Positions 16,603 to 24,880 of a stretch of 35,511 nucleotides of DNA are shown piece by piece. The notes under the pieces are model-generated. The model was not told the origin of the DNA and did not search any database. It worked only from the letters and a program-made list of their open reading frames with translations. Location of the stretch: positions 1-35,511 of the forward strand of contig CAIKVZ010000159.1 in NCBI GenBank assembly GCA_903830985.1, in the 5' to 3' direction. This DNA is from an uncultured beta proteobacterium (GTDB taxonomy: Bacteria; Pseudomonadota; Gammaproteobacteria; Burkholderiales; Burkholderiaceae_C). Made by a program: the position numbers and the translations under genes. Position 1 is the stretch's first letter; every line of letters begins with the position of its first letter.

Positions 16603-16618
16603 CGACGGCTGTCGTCAA
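16599..16618. terminator. shared hairpin spanning the stop codons of two convergent genes
   Basis: TTGACGAC (16599-16606) and GTCGTCAA (16611-16618) form a perfect 8-bp stem with a GGCT loop. The SDR stop TGA (16600-16602) is in one arm and the GGDEF-EAL stop (16615-16617, minus strand) is in the other. There is no U-tract on either side, so termination strength is uncertain. Confidence 0.5.
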
Positions 16619-19590
16619 TGAGGACGGTCCGTCGCTCCTGGTTCGAAGAAATCGACCATCAGCACCGTGCCGTCCGATTTGTCGAAAGTGTCCACCAGCA
16701 GCGAGAGCACCGGGTCCTGAATGAAGCTGGCGGACGAGGCCGCCGTCAGTAGCTGCTCGGGCGCCTGGGGACGCGCCACGACAAAGCCCTGCACATAGTC
16801 GACGCCGATTTCCTTGAGCGTTTGCACGGTGGCGATGTCTTCGGCCCATTCGGCAATGGTCTTCATTCCCAGGTTATTGGCCAGACTGACAATGGCCTCG
16901 ACGATGGAGATGTTGGCCGGATGCTGGTTCATGTCGATAATGAAACTGCCATCGATCTTGAGCATGTCCGCGGGCAGGTCGCGCAGGTAGGAAAAAGAGG
17001 TGTAGCCGGCGCCAAAGTCGTCCAGCGCCACCTTGGCACCGAAGCTGCGCACCTTGTCGATGAAGCGGCAGGTGTTTTCCAGGTCATGCAGCGCCACGCT
17101 TTCCGTCACTTCGTAACACAGGTGATGCGCCACGTGCCGATTGCGCGACAGCATGGCCACCACATCGTCGAGGAACTTCTCGTCATTCAACGAGGCGCCA
17201 TTCATGTTCATGCAAATGAACTTGGTGTGCGAGAGCTTGGTGTAATTCTTGTTCAACCAGGCCAGGGTGGTGGACAGAACCCAGCGATCGATCACACCCA
17301 TGCGGCCGCTGCTTTCAGCCGCTTTGATCAGGTGATCGGTGCGAATCGGCACACCTTGCGGATCGAGCATGCGCAACAAGACCTCGAAGTTCAGCGAATC
17401 ATGCGGCGCGGACAATGACATGATGGGTTGCATCGCCAGGTAGAGGTTGTCCGTGAGATTGGGCTGAGACAGCAGCGCCACCAGTTTGATCTCGGCCTCG
17501 TAATCCAGGAAAGCGGGTGAGGTTTTTTCGTACACCACCAGCCCTTCGCCACTGCCCGCCTTGGCCTCGCGGCATGCCCGGTCCGCGGTCGAGATCGCGT
17601 CCTGGATGCTGGTGCCCGGTGATACTTCGATCAGCCCGATGGAGCCCCTGACGTGAAACGCCTTGTCGTCGATGTCGTAGGGCCGCCCGCTCAGACTGGC
17701 GATGATGCGTCGGCAGATCAGTGTGGCCAGTTCGATCTGCGTGTCGGGCAGTACCAGCAAAAATTCGTCACCGCCCAGGCGCCCCATGTGCATGCTGCGC
17801 GACAGCACGTTGTTGGCCCGGGTGCACACGTGCTGCAGCACTTCGTCGCCGACGTTTCGGCCATACAAATGGTTGATCAGCTTGAACCGGTCCAGATCCA
17901 GGTAGGCCAATGCCAGCGGCTGTCCGGCCTCGAGGCGTGACATGGCGAGTTCCAGTTCTTTTTCGATGCCGCGGCGGTTCAGGGAGCGTGTCAGTGAATC
18001 GTTGTCGGCCAGGAACTGCAGGTGGCCTGTGGCTCTGACCTTTTCCGTCACGTCTTGCAGCGAGCCTTCGATCTTGCCGCGTGCCAGGCTGGCCTTGACC
18101 AGGTAGGAGCGCGCCGCGCCCCCAAGCGGCATGACGTGTTCCTGTATCTCCAACTCGCCGTCGCTCAGGCCGTGCACCAGTTGTTGCAAACGGGTCCAGG
18201 TGTCCATGTTGAAATACTTGTGCCAGGCGGTGTTCAGCACATCCTGCAATTTGCACTGCAGCATTTTCAGCAGGGCCGGGTTGGCACTCAGAAAGCGCCC
18301 CTCCATGTCGAGCGAAAACAGCCCCACGGGCACGGCTGCGAAAGTTTGCTGCAGTTCGGCTTGTGCCTCCAGGCGCTGCTGGTGTTCCTGGCGCATTTGC
18401 TCTGCGATGGCAAAGGATGCGAGGAGGCCGGAGGCGAGGGCCGCAGCGACGCTGTTGGCCGAACCGATGAGGCCGCGAGTTCCATAGGCTGCTGCAATGA
18501 TTTCCGCGAGCGTGGAAATCGCCGTGATCGCCAGTGAAGCGCCGTACCAAAGCGCAACCCGCGAACGAACCGTATAAATGATCCGGACCATGCTGAACGT
18601 CACCAGCAAAAGTGTGGCACCCCCGATGACCCACATGGTTGGTAAAAACAGACTGCGAGGCATCAGTACGGCGGCGATAATGAGCGTCAAACAAAGCCAC
18701 TGGCCGGTGCCTATCAATGCGCCCGTGCGGGTCCGCTCCAAATCATCCTGAAAGAGCGCCTTGAGCAAGGTCACCGTCAGCAGCGCCCAGACAGCGCGCG
18801 TGATGGACCGACCTTGTGATAACCAATCGACCGGGACCGCGTGGTTGAGCCACTGGTCATCCCAACCGCCTGATGTGGCGCTGAGCCGAACTGTTACCAG
18901 CAGCCAAGCGGCAAACAGCAAGTACAGGCTCTGGCGATTGATCAGGGCTGTGACGAGGACAAAGAATGCCAGCACCATCAACCCACCGTCGATCAGCCCG
19001 GATTTCCGGTGGTAGTCGCGGCTTGAAATGTCGAGTTGCTCGCTGGTCCACAGGTCGGCGCTTAAACGAGCGGGTCCGACAAAGGCAGTCTGACAGACGA
19101 TCTCTGCGCCTGGGTGCTGCAATTTGAGTGCAAAACCGGCTTTGATGGAGACAATGGCCCCATCCGTAGAGTCGCCCAGCGAGTGCGATCCGGCACCTTC
19201 CCAACAGGCCATGCGAACCGCATGACGCGAAGGAAATTCAACTAGCAAGGACTTGTCGGACGCAAGGGGCGCGGTGAAGCTGAACCATACCGGTGCTTCG
19301 GAAAGCCTCGTGTCGTAATAGCGTGTTGCCGGTATTGACGCCAATTGGCGCAATGCGTCAGCGGGCGACAGCGATACGTCTGACTGGGTTAGCGCTCGCA
19401 ATTCCACGGTGCGCTCTGCTTGCGCGGAATAAAGGTCGTCCCACAAGGTGAGGGCCGCTATCGAAATCAAGGCGATCGCGAGTGGTACAACAAACACTGT
19501 CAGCAGCGCAACCAATGCGTCCAGAACCTTGGTGATGCGACCGGGCGTCAAATCGAAAATCGACTGAATTCGTCTCAAAACTTGTTCCAA
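16615..19590 (-). CDS. membrane-bound PAS-GGDEF-EAL protein (c-di-GMP turnover)
   Basis: Protein of 991 residues. A membrane helix at about 25-50 is followed by a periplasmic region to about 195 and a multi-helix membrane block (about 200-385), in a 7TMR-DISM-like layout. A coiled linker, a PAS domain (about 415-520), GGDEF (about 530-700) and EAL (about 715-965) come next. GGDEF at 606-610 is canonical, so diguanylate cyclase activity is possible. The position expected for the inhibitory RxxD site reads SRSM, so the I-site appears lost. The EAL signature is EVL (736-738), a variant tolerated in active phosphodiesterases, and DDFG at 857-860 and KIDGSF are kept. The only plausible start is TTG at 19590, with an in-frame stop a short way upstream and no clear SD. 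It is probably transcribed with the FeeM-like gene 116 nt upstream. Confidence 0.92.
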   Translation of the reverse strand: MEQVLRRIQSIFDLTPGRITKVLDALVALLTVFVVPLAIALISIAALTLWDDLYSAQAERTVELRALTQSDVSLSPADALRQLASIPATRYYDTRLSEAPVWFSFTAPLASDKSLLVEFPSRHAVRMACWEGAGSHSLGDSTDGAIVSIKAGFALKLQHPGAEIVCQTAFVGPARLSADLWTSEQLDISSRDYHRKSGLIDGGLMVLAFFVLVTALINRQSLYLLFAAWLLVTVRLSATSGGWDDQWLNHAVPVDWLSQGRSITRAVWALLTVTLLKALFQDDLERTRTGALIGTGQWLCLTLIIAAVLMPRSLFLPTMWVIGGATLLLVTFSMVRIIYTVRSRVALWYGASLAITAISTLAEIIAAAYGTRGLIGSANSVAAALASGLLASFAIAEQMRQEHQQRLEAQAELQQTFAAVPVGLFSLDMEGRFLSANPALLKMLQCKLQDVLNTAWHKYFNMDTWTRLQQLVHGLSDGELEIQEHVMPLGGAARSYLVKASLARGKIEGSLQDVTEKVRATGHLQFLADNDSLTRSLNRRGIEKELELAMSRLEAGQPLALAYLDLDRFKLINHLYGRNVGDEVLQHVCTRANNVLSRSMHMGRLGGDEFLLVLPDTQIELATLICRRIIASLSGRPYDIDDKAFHVRGSIGLIEVSPGTSIQDAISTADRACREAKAGSGEGLVVYEKTSPAFLDYEAEIKLVALLSQPNLTDNLYLAMQPIMSLSAPHDSLNFEVLLRMLDPQGVPIRTDHLIKAAESSGRMGVIDRWVLSTTLAWLNKNYTKLSHTKFICMNMNGASLNDEKFLDDVVAMLSRNRHVAHHLCYEVTESVALHDLENTCRFIDKVRSFGAKVALDDFGAGYTSFSYLRDLPADMLKIDGSFIIDMNQHPANISIVEAIVSLANNLGMKTIAEWAEDIATVQTLKEIGVDYVQGFVVARPQAPEQLLTAASSASFIQDPVLSLLVDTFDKSDGTVLMVDFFEPGATDRPH

Positions 19591-19608
19591 TTGGGCTGGA
19601 GCGCGGCC

Positions 19609-19626
19609 TTCCGCAGAATTGCGGAA
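19609..19626. promoter_or_regulatory. perfect dyad upstream of the GGDEF-EAL gene
   Basis: TTCCGCA (19609-19615), GAAT, TGCGGAA (19620-19626): seven-base arms 19 nt upstream of the TTG start on the minus strand. It could be an operator or a leader hairpin affecting initiation at the weak TTG start. Confidence 0.35.
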
Positions 19627-19706
19627 AAAGGACCGTGACTGGCCTAAGCTTATCAGGGCTCATAGGATAACGTGATCCAGGGCTTTCAGCGATCCGCAGT
19701 CGAAAT

Positions 19707-20489
19707 TCACGCAGCGCCTGGGCTGTAAGCTGCAACGGGGTCGGTCGATCGGCGTGTGATGTCTCGAGTTCCGCTCGCCACAAGTGGCGTGCCAACGTCG
19801 ATATCTGGATGATTCGTGTAGGAGAAAAATTTCAGCATGGGATGGTTGGCTGCGGTCCAGCGCGCCTTGCCGGTTGCTATTTCAAACGCCATGACATGGT
19901 GAGGCACGTTGTTGGCTCTTGGCAGTGGAACAAATGTTTCACCACCAAGAATGTCACTGAACATGAGTTTTTCGTAGCCCGTATTAAGCGGAGGTCTCGC
20001 CGCGAGCACGGCCCATTCGACGGCGTTGCGCTCGCAGAACAAAAATGACGCCTTGACTAAGATCATTTTCACCAAGCGCCCGGACGTGCCTTGTGCGACG
20101 CCCAAACGACGCACCTCGGCGAGTGGACGCCGTTGTAGCCAAGGTGGCAGGTCCACCGAATTTTCGACACTCAGCAGTCTGTCGAGATTTGTTTGAATTC
20201 TCACGCTTCCCAGTGCTGTGCCATCCAACTTGGACTCGGCAATCAGCACGACATTGTCACTTTCCAAGTCGTCATCTTCCGGAACCGCGAGTGACTCGGC
20301 AAACTCCGGCATGTGCCTGGCGTAGGCGTTGTGCCGCACGCCCACTGCCTTGCGCAGATCCTCTTCGCTGCTAACCACACGGACCGTGAACGGCAGGCGC
20401 TCTTCAACCATGGCGGGCTCTGTTCGTTGGTCAACCAGCGCGTCGACCAATTTAAGTTCTTCAAAGACTGATGGGCGTTGGACTTGCAT
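19707..20489 (-). CDS. FeeM-like N-acyl amino acid synthase candidate (GNAT/LuxI-like fold)
   Basis: Protein of 260 residues without signal peptide or membrane segment. From about 35 it follows the layout I know from FeeM-type N-acyl amino acid synthases, relatives of LuxI autoinducer synthases: VRVVSSEEDLRKAVGVRHNAY with the conserved Arg and Tyr, an acidic EDDDLESDN turn, LGSVRIQTN, LAEVRRLGV, then a helix GRLVKMILVKASFLFCE. Such enzymes transfer acyl groups from acyl-ACP to amino acids. The start at 20489 has CGGAG about 9 nt upstream. It lies between a small membrane protein gene and the GGDEF-EAL gene, all on the minus strand. Product and acceptor are unknown. A different GNAT-like acyltransferase role, such as the exosortase-associated group, is an alternative. 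Confidence 0.6.
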   Translation of the reverse strand: MQVQRPSVFEELKLVDALVDQRTEPAMVEERLPFTVRVVSSEEDLRKAVGVRHNAYARHMPEFAESLAVPEDDDLESDNVVLIAESKLDGTALGSVRIQTNLDRLLSVENSVDLPPWLQRRPLAEVRRLGVAQGTSGRLVKMILVKASFLFCERNAVEWAVLAARPPLNTGYEKLMFSDILGGETFVPLPRANNVPHHVMAFEIATGKARWTAANHPMLKFFSYTNHPDIDVGTPLVASGTRDITRRSTDPVAAYSPGAA

Positions 20490-20655
20490 GGTGCAGCTCC
20501 GTTGGGCAGTGAATTGACCCTCTTTGCAGTCGCCAGGACCTTGGCGGCAGGGAATGTGTTCACTTTAAACAGGCCACCTCGATGATGAAGTCAGGTGCGG
20601 GATCAACGGCGCGTTGGGGGCCTGTCACATTTGTGTGTGGGACGCAGCGCAGGTG

Positions 20656-20682
20656 CGGCGTAGGACTTCTTCCTACTTGCCG
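20656..20682. promoter_or_regulatory. interrupted palindrome upstream of the FeeM-like gene
   Basis: GTAGGA (20660-20665), a 5-nt spacer, TCCTAC (20671-20676), extended by CGGC (20656-20659) and GCCG (20679-20682) with a 2-nt bulge. It overlaps the 3' end of the small membrane protein gene and lies about 170 nt upstream of the FeeM-like start. The approximately 17-bp symmetrical core would suit a LuxR/NarL-type regulator. There is no U-tract, so a terminator is less likely. Confidence 0.4.
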
Positions 20683-21170
20683 ACCCGCAGCGTCGCCCAC
20701 CAGTCCTTGGCGCTGGTCTTGATTTGCTGGCCCCAGCGCCAGGGCGCGGAATGGTGCATCTGTGCGATCAGCCCATCTTTCCAGGCCTTCCAGCGAGGGT
20801 ACCAATGGGCGAACCAGGCAATTTGCATGAGGGCAGGTTGCGTCAACTGGAACAGGCGCGCCAGCACGGCCGTGCCCAGCAGTTTTGCGCTCAACAGCAG
20901 CACCAGACCCAGGCTCGCGCGCCCATGTGCAAACAGGTAGAGCGCGGCCAACTTCACGGGCAGCAGGGCGAGCATCGGGACAGCAAAAATAAGCAGAGCG
21001 CCCCACGGCGGCAAGCGCGATATTTTTCGCTCCATCCAGGCCCACAATGGCAGATGGGAAAGGCGGGCAAACAGGGCTGCCAGCGGCTCCCAGCCCCATT
21101 CTTCAAACAGCACGATGGCGGCAACGACGGCAAAGACAAGGTTTCGCAGCAGGGACTTGAGGTGCTTCAT
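20673..21170 (-). CDS. small membrane protein of unknown function
   Basis: Protein of 165 residues that I do not recognise beyond a general resemblance to conserved betaproteobacterial membrane proteins. Hydrophobic segments are at about 8-24, 55-85 and 86-112. The C-terminal third is rich in Trp, His and basic residues (HWYPRWKAWKDGL) and probably cytoplasmic. The ATG at 21170 has no clear SD. It is divergent from the DUF486 gene, with only 54 nt between the starts and a TTGGCGCCAA palindrome (21183-21192) in that gap. It precedes the FeeM-like gene on the same strand at 183 nt distance. Confidence 0.7.
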   Translation of the reverse strand: MKHLKSLLRNLVFAVVAAIVLFEEWGWEPLAALFARLSHLPLWAWMERKISRLPPWGALLIFAVPMLALLPVKLAALYLFAHGRASLGLVLLLSAKLLGTAVLARLFQLTQPALMQIAWFAHWYPRWKAWKDGLIAQMHHSAPWRWGQQIKTSAKDWWATLRVGK

Positions 21171-21224
21171 GGAGGGCTTGGGTTGGCGCCAAGTCTAACG
21201 TTGCAGAGTACCGATAATGTCCGC

Positions 21225-21593
21225 ATGTCCTGGCTTCAATCCATCCCGCTTTCCCTGCAAACCATTTTGCTGCTGGTCGCGTCCAACGTGTTCATGACCA
21301 TGGCCTGGTACGGGCACCTGAAGAATCTGGCCACCGTCCCCTGGTACCTTGCCGCCTTGGTGAGTTGGGGCATCGCCCTGTTCGAGTACCTGCTGCAGGT
21401 GCCGGCGAACCGCATCGGATTTCAGCAAGCGGGGTTTTCGGTGGGGCAACTCAAGATCATGCAGGAGGTGATCACGCTGTGCGTGTTTGTGCCCTTCGCC
21501 ATGCTCAATCTGGACGAGCCTTTCAAACTCGATTACGTGTGGGCGGGCCTGTGCCTGGTGGGCGCCGTGTATTTCATTTTTCGCGGCGGTTAA
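21225..21593 (+). CDS. DUF486 / DMT-family small membrane protein
   Basis: Protein of 122 residues with four hydrophobic helices, matching DUF486, a small branch related to the drug/metabolite transporter fold. Markers are SNVFMTMAWYGHLK, the FEYLLQVPANRIG loop and a terminal GAVYFIFRG. No SD precedes the ATG, but a GATAAT hexamer (21213-21218) lies just 6 nt upstream, which would fit a leaderless mRNA. The transported substrate, if any, is unknown. Confidence 0.87.
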   Translation: MSWLQSIPLSLQTILLLVASNVFMTMAWYGHLKNLATVPWYLAALVSWGIALFEYLLQVPANRIGFQQAGFSVGQLKIMQEVITLCVFVPFAMLNLDEPFKLDYVWAGLCLVGAVYFIFRGG

Positions 21594-21653
21594 ACTCGCT
21601 GGAGTGTCATGCAAATGCCACGAAACCGACATTTATTAGTTTGAGGAGACTCC

Positions 21654-22301
21654 ATGCTGTTTGCCAAGTTGCTGCCACGCGAAGGCAATTTTTTCGAGAT
21701 GTTCAACCAGCATGCCGACCGCATCGTGGAAGCCGCCCAGGCCTTCTCCAAGCTTGTGCAGAATTACAGTGACCCGCACCTGCGGGAAAAATACAACCAG
21801 GAAGTGGATTACGCCGAGCGCGCCGCCGACCGCGTGACGCACGATGTGAACAAGGCCCTGCACAAGACCTTCATCACGCCCATCGACCGCGAGCAGATCC
21901 ACACGCTGATCAACACCATGGACGATGTCTGTGACCTGATCCAGGATTCTGCCGAAACCATGGCGCTGTACGACGTGCACCACATGACCGAGGAGATCAC
22001 TCGACTGACCGACCTGAGCGTCAAATGCTGCGAGCGTGTCAAGGACGCCGTGTACCTGCTGGCCAAGGTGGCTGATCCAGGAACCGCCGAGGCCGCGCTC
22101 AAGACCTGCGAGGAAATCGACCGCCTCGAGTCGGATGCCGACCGCGTCATGCGCTCCGCCATGAGCAAACTGTTCCGTTCGGAACCCGATGTGCGCGAGC
22201 TCATCAAGCTCAAGGCGATTTACGAGTTGCTCGAGACCATCACCGACAAGTGCGAAGACGTGGCCAACGTCATCGAGGGCATCATCCTCGAAAATTCCTG
22301 A
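21654..22301 (+). CDS. DUF47 (PhoU-like) phosphate transport accessory protein
   Basis: All-helical cytoplasmic protein of 215 residues of the DUF47/TIGR00153 family, related to PhoU. It has repeated E/D-rich helices such as MDDVCDLIQDSAETMALYD and CEEIDRLESDADRVM, which in PhoU-like proteins coordinate metal ions. GAGGAG upstream supports the start. It is followed 16 nt later by the Pit transporter gene. In many bacteria this pair is fixed, and the DUF47 protein is thought to modulate Pit activity. Confidence 0.92.
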   Translation: MLFAKLLPREGNFFEMFNQHADRIVEAAQAFSKLVQNYSDPHLREKYNQEVDYAERAADRVTHDVNKALHKTFITPIDREQIHTLINTMDDVCDLIQDSAETMALYDVHHMTEEITRLTDLSVKCCERVKDAVYLLAKVADPGTAEAALKTCEEIDRLESDADRVMRSAMSKLFRSEPDVRELIKLKAIYELLETITDKCEDVANVIEGIILENS

Positions 22302-22317
22302 AGCCCCGGAGCCGAAC

Positions 22318-23328
22318 ATGACAACGGTACACGTGGCGCTGTGGGTGGTGGTGATGTTGGTGGCGCTGGCGCTGGCGTTCGATTTCATGAACGGGTTTCA
22401 TGACGCCGCCAACTCGATTGCGACGGTGGTTTCCACCGGTGTTTTGAAGCCTGGTCAGGCCGTGGTTTTTGCCGCGTTCTTCAACCTGGTAGCGATCTTC
22501 ATTTTCCAGATGACGGTGGCGGCGACGGTGGGCAAGGGCATTGCCGACCCAGGCGTGGTGGATGTGCATGTGGTTTTCGGCGCGCTGATCGGCGCCATCA
22601 GCTGGAACTTCATCACCTGGTATTACGGTATTCCAAGCAGTTCATCCCATGCACTGATAGGCGGCATCGTGGGCGCCGTGCTGGCCAAGGCGGGGGCGGG
22701 GTCGCTGGTCAGTTCCGGGATCATGCGCACCGTGATTTTCATTTTTGTCTCGCCTCTGCTCGGCTTTGTGCTGGGTAACCTGATGATGGTGCTGGTGGCA
22801 ATCGGCTTTCGCCGCTCCACGCCGTCGCGCGTGGACCGCTGGTTTCGCAGTCTGCAATTGGTCTCGGCCGGCGCTTACAGCCTGGGACACGGCGGCAACG
22901 ATGCGCAAAAGACCATTGGCATCATCTGGATGCTGTTGATTGCCACCGGCTACGCCGCGTCCACCGATAAGTCGCCCCCCACCTGGACCATTGTCTGCTG
23001 CTACACGGCCATCGCCGCCGGCACCATGTTCGGCGGCTGGCGCATCGTCAAGACCATGGGACAGAGAATCACCAAGCTCAAACCCGTGGGCGGCTTTTGC
23101 GCCGAAACCGGCGGAGCCATCACCTTGTTTGCTGCGACCATCATGGGCATTCCCGTTTCCACGACGCACACCATCACGGGTGCCATCGTAGGGGTCGGTT
23201 CCGCCCAGCGCGCCAGCGGCGTGCGCTGGGGTGTGGCCGGCATGATCATCTGGGCCTGGATCTTCACCATCCCCGCCACCGCCTTTGTCGCGGCAGTGGC
23301 GTACTGGCTCAGCCTGGGGCTGTTCTAA
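22318..23328 (+). CDS. low-affinity inorganic phosphate transporter, PiT family
   Basis: Inner-membrane transporter of 336 residues. Both PiT signature repeats are visible: FMNGFHDAANS in the N-terminal half and GHGGNDAQKTIG in the C-terminal half. PVSTTHTITGAI in the second half and PSSSSHALIGG in the first are the paired substrate-binding loops. It moves metal-phosphate with protons. It is co-transcribed with the DUF47 gene. The ATG at 22318 agrees with the family N-terminus; the longer frame from 22189 belongs to no protein. The stop TAA overlaps the stop of the convergent GNAT gene. Confidence 0.94.
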   Translation: MTTVHVALWVVVMLVALALAFDFMNGFHDAANSIATVVSTGVLKPGQAVVFAAFFNLVAIFIFQMTVAATVGKGIADPGVVDVHVVFGALIGAISWNFITWYYGIPSSSSHALIGGIVGAVLAKAGAGSLVSSGIMRTVIFIFVSPLLGFVLGNLMMVLVAIGFRRSTPSRVDRWFRSLQLVSAGAYSLGHGGNDAQKTIGIIWMLLIATGYAASTDKSPPTWTIVCCYTAIAAGTMFGGWRIVKTMGQRITKLKPVGGFCAETGGAITLFAATIMGIPVSTTHTITGAIVGVGSAQRASGVRWGVAGMIIWAWIFTIPATAFVAAVAYWLSLGLF

Positions 23329-23852
23329 ACAGCCTCGGGTGGCTGCGTATCGCCCAGCCCCAGCGACTTTTCCATCATCACCACGTCCAGCCAGCGGTCG
23401 AACTTCCAGCCGCAGGACTTGAGCACACCCACGGGCGTGAAGCCCACGCTTCGGTGCACGCCGATGGAGCCGGCATTGGACGAATCGCCGATCACCGCAA
23501 TGAGCTTGCGCAATCCCGCACGCTCGGCCTGCAGCGCCAGTTCTGCCAACAGAGCTCGCCCGGTACCGCTGCCAGCGGCGTCCGGCGCGAGGTAAATCGA
23601 GTCCTCGGCCGAAAAACGGTAGGCAGGACGGGGTTTGAACCAGTTGCAGTAGGCAAACCCCAGGATCTTGTCCCCTTGCTGCGCCACCAGGTAGGGCAGG
23701 CCCTTGGCGAGCACGTCGGAGCGGCGCTGCGCCATTTCTGCCGCCTGGGGGGGCTCGGTTTCGAAAGTCCCCGTCCCTGTCAGCACGTGGTGCTGGTAAA
23801 TGGCGGTGATGGCCTCGATATCGGTGTCGCTGCTGGGGCGGATGATGGGCAT
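23325..23852 (-). CDS. GNAT acetyltransferase, phosphinothricin acetyltransferase-like
   Basis: Protein of 175 residues of the Pat/YncA group. It has an N-terminal IRPSSDTDIEAITAIYQHHVLTG followed by TFETEPP, then YCNWFKPRPAYRFSAEDSIYL, an acetyl-CoA loop GSGTGRALL (94-102), and a C-terminal SVGFTPVGVLKSCGWKFDRW. This group acetylates phosphinothricin, methionine sulfoximine or related amino compounds. The natural substrate here is unknown. The ATG at 23852 matches the family N-terminus better than the longer frame to 23924, although its SD is weak. It overlaps the Pit stop by 4 nt tail to tail. Confidence 0.88.
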   Translation of the reverse strand: MPIIRPSSDTDIEAITAIYQHHVLTGTGTFETEPPQAAEMAQRRSDVLAKGLPYLVAQQGDKILGFAYCNWFKPRPAYRFSAEDSIYLAPDAAGSGTGRALLAELALQAERAGLRKLIAVIGDSSNAGSIGVHRSVGFTPVGVLKSCGWKFDRWLDVVMMEKSLGLGDTQPPEAV

Positions 23853-23867
23853 GTTTTTCTTCAAGGT

Positions 23868-23873
23868 TATAAT
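23868..23873 (+). promoter_or_regulatory. -10 element of the rpsP-rimM-trmD operon promoter
   Basis: A perfect TATAAT lies 110 nt upstream of rpsP, just inside the divergent gap after the GNAT start. No good TTGACA-like -35 is seen 16-18 nt upstream, so assignment rests on the -10 and on position. Confidence 0.5.
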
Positions 23874-23883
23874 GGAAAGCTCT

Positions 23884-23930
23884 TCAGCGTGTGGCTGGCC
23901 GGGTGGCCACGCCGCGTGTCTCAACGCTGA
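23884..23930 (+). promoter_or_regulatory. structured leader of the rpsP operon
   Basis: TCAGCGT (23884-23890) pairs with ACGCTGA (23924-23930), enclosing GTGGC (23891-23895) and GCCAC (23906-23910). It lies between the -10 element and rpsP and may be a 5' UTR structure. No known leader family is recognised. Confidence 0.3.
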
Positions 23931-23983
23931 ACTAAATGGCTGCCGAATTCTATTGAATCGGTCCGCCTACTGAAGGATAAATC

Positions 23984-24235
23984 ATGGTCGTCATTCGACT
24001 CGCCCGTGGCGGCGCAAAAGCTCGCCCGTTTTTCAATATCGTCGTCGCCGACAAGCGTACCCGCCGTGACGGCCGGTTCATTGAGCGTATAGGTTTTTAC
24101 AACCCGATCGCCACGGCCAACGAAGAAAGCATTCGTCTGGCGCAAGACCGTCTGACCTACTGGAAGAGCGTTGGTGCCCAGGCTTCGCCTACGGTGGAGC
24201 GCCTGATCCAGCAAGCCGCCAAAAAGGCCGCTTGA
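23984..24235 (+). CDS. rpsP: 30S ribosomal protein S16
   Basis: Ribosomal protein of 83 residues, the usual S16 length. The N-terminus [22 protein letters not shown] and the [14 protein letters not shown] segment are characteristic. GAAGGA upstream gives a good SD. It is the first gene of the classic rpsP-rimM-trmD-rplS order, with rimM starting shortly downstream. Confidence 0.97.
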   Translation: MVVIRLARGGAKARPFFNIVVADKRTRRDGRFIERIGFYNPIATANEESIRLAQDRLTYWKSVGAQASPTVERLIQQAAKKAA

Positions 24236-24295
24236 TTCCATTGAGGCTTGGGGTCATCGGTTCTTCCTGTGACTCTGACGCATAAGGTGTTACCC

Positions 24296-24874
24296 GTGTT
24301 GCCCGGACTTGAAGCCGCCGAATTGCCGGCGGATGCGGTTGAGGTTGGGCGCATTGCGGATGCCTGGGGCATCAAGGGCTGGTTCAAGGTCCTGCCCTAC
24401 AGTGCTGACCCCGAGGCGCTGTTTTCTTCCAAACGCTGGTATCTGTTGCCTGCTGAAAAAGGCGCAAAAACCTTTGTCGGCACGCAGGTGCTACGCCTTC
24501 GCGAAGCAAAAGAACATTCCGGCACCGTTGTCGCCAGCGCGCACGAGGTGGACGATCGCACTGCCGCGGAGGCCTTGCGCGGCGCGCGCATCTTCATCGC
24601 ACGTACCAATTTTCCCACCGCGGCCAAGGATGAGTTCTATTGGATCGACCTGATCGGTCTGGACGTGGTGAACCGCGAAGGCGTGGCACTGGGCCGGGTC
24701 GCTGAACTGCTGGCCACAGGTCCGCAGACCGTGCTGGTTTTGTCGGCCGAAGAATTGAACGAGGCTGGTGTTGCCAAGTCCGTGGAGCGCATGATCCCCT
24801 TCGTCGCCAAATTTGTAGACGATGTCAGTCTGGCGCAGCGGCGCATCACCGTCGACTGGCAACCGGACTACTGA
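24296..24874 (+). CDS. rimM: ribosome maturation factor RimM
   Basis: 16S rRNA processing factor of about 192 residues that binds S19 and helps assemble the 30S head. The N-terminal RimM barrel begins at VEVGRIADAWGIKGWFKV, and the C-terminal PRC-barrel contains EFYWIDLIGLDVVN and ends with RMIPFVAKFVDDV. There is no ATG. I choose GTG 24296 because AAGG at 24284-24287 is 8 nt upstream. GTG 24269, GTG 24287 and TTG 24248 are in-frame alternatives that would lengthen the protein by 3-16 residues. Confidence 0.93.
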   Translation: MLPGLEAAELPADAVEVGRIADAWGIKGWFKVLPYSADPEALFSSKRWYLLPAEKGAKTFVGTQVLRLREAKEHSGTVVASAHEVDDRTAAEALRGARIFIARTNFPTAAKDEFYWIDLIGLDVVNREGVALGRVAELLATGPQTVLVLSAEELNEAGVAKSVERMIPFVAKFVDDVSLAQRRITVDWQPDY

Positions 24875-24880
24875 AACTGC

